DNA from: Fremontodendron californicum
Lineage: Eukaryota > Streptophyta > Magnoliopsida > Malvales > Malvaceae
Direction of reading: 5' to 3'
Length of the DNA stretch: 64,000 bases
NCBI GenBank assembly: GCA_030761205.1
Contig: JAULJL010000002.1
Span: forward strand, 41,070,814-41,134,813
The translations under genes and the position numbers were made by a program. Positions 63,749 through 64,000 of the stretch are shown one piece after another; positions within the stretch are counted from its first letter, which is position 1, and each line of letters starts with the position of its first letter. The notes under the pieces are model-generated. The model was not told where the DNA came from, did not search any database, and was given only the letters and a program-made list of their open reading frames with translations.

Positions 63749-63855
63749 ACCAAGAAATTACAGGTGATTCTTGTGGACGCAACTGATCTTTGTAGCCTTT
63801 ATAGAATGAGATGTGAGAACTGTAGATATTTCAAATGCTCTGCCGTTACGGTATC

Positions 63856-63880
63856 TATGTATGTATGTATGTATGTATGT
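63856..63880. repeat. Tetranucleotide microsatellite downstream of NUP205
   Basis: About six TATG/GTAT repeats, in the likely 3' UTR about 110 bp after the stop codon. Confidence 0.7.
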
Positions 63881-64000
63881 CTTTTTAAATTTTTATGCTT
63901 AATAGAATGTATATAGTTGTAATGGATATTCTCTTTTTATACATTGATGCCAATTTTTCCTGGCCATTCTTTTTGCGATTCCAAGGAGATTATTTTTGAT

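Overview
This is plant nuclear DNA, almost certainly from a eudicot. Genes are split by many AT-rich GT-AG introns, intergenic DNA is very AT-rich, and MITEs, foldback elements and retroelement fragments are scattered throughout. Every recognisable protein is plant-like: plastid triosephosphate isomerase, a bHLH121-type factor, a plant XAP5 protein, an Ole e 1/proline-rich wall protein, and a plant NUP205. I cannot name the species. There are no prokaryotic, organellar or CRISPR features, and I saw no tRNA or rRNA gene.

Layout. 1-6769 (+): 3' part of an Urb2/Npa2-type ribosome-biogenesis gene. 6770-10270: intergenic, with a ~1 kb element built from five ~175 bp tandem copies. 10358-10744 (+) and 14761-15231 (-): two small, related three-helix membrane proteins. 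16157-20632 (-): plastid triosephosphate isomerase, nine exons, with a 536 bp foldback transposon in one intron. 23343-25952 (-): bHLH121-like iron-response transcription factor, five exons, with a LINE fragment in its second intron. ~26726-30192: a ~3.5 kb inverted-repeat element carrying a degenerate plant-mobile-domain (PMD) gene, with arrays of palindromes at both ends. 30259-33515 (+): XAP5 CIRCADIAN TIMEKEEPER/FAM50-like gene, which appears frameshifted. 34100-37423 (+): TRAP-alpha, eight exons. 39973-42127 (+): Ole e 1 plus proline-rich repeat protein. 42128-45450: repeat-rich, with three foldback elements. 45689-63748 (+): a complete NUP205 gene that I resolve into 32 exons encoding 1962 residues.

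These genes are not an operon and mostly serve unrelated housekeeping roles: rRNA processing, plastid carbon metabolism, iron signalling, ER translocation, cell wall and nuclear pore. Four of them (PRP, XAP5, TRAP-alpha, plastid TPI) match a run of consecutive Arabidopsis loci, AT2G21140-AT2G21170, as I remember the locus numbers. The segment is therefore probably an ancestrally linked block that has been rearranged and invaded by transposons.

The most unusual structure is the PMD element. Its palindromes share one core, but each has different outer arms, and the two arms of each palindrome still match each other. Its right end lies about 70 bp from the start codon of an XAP5 copy that carries a frameshift and several changes at conserved residues.
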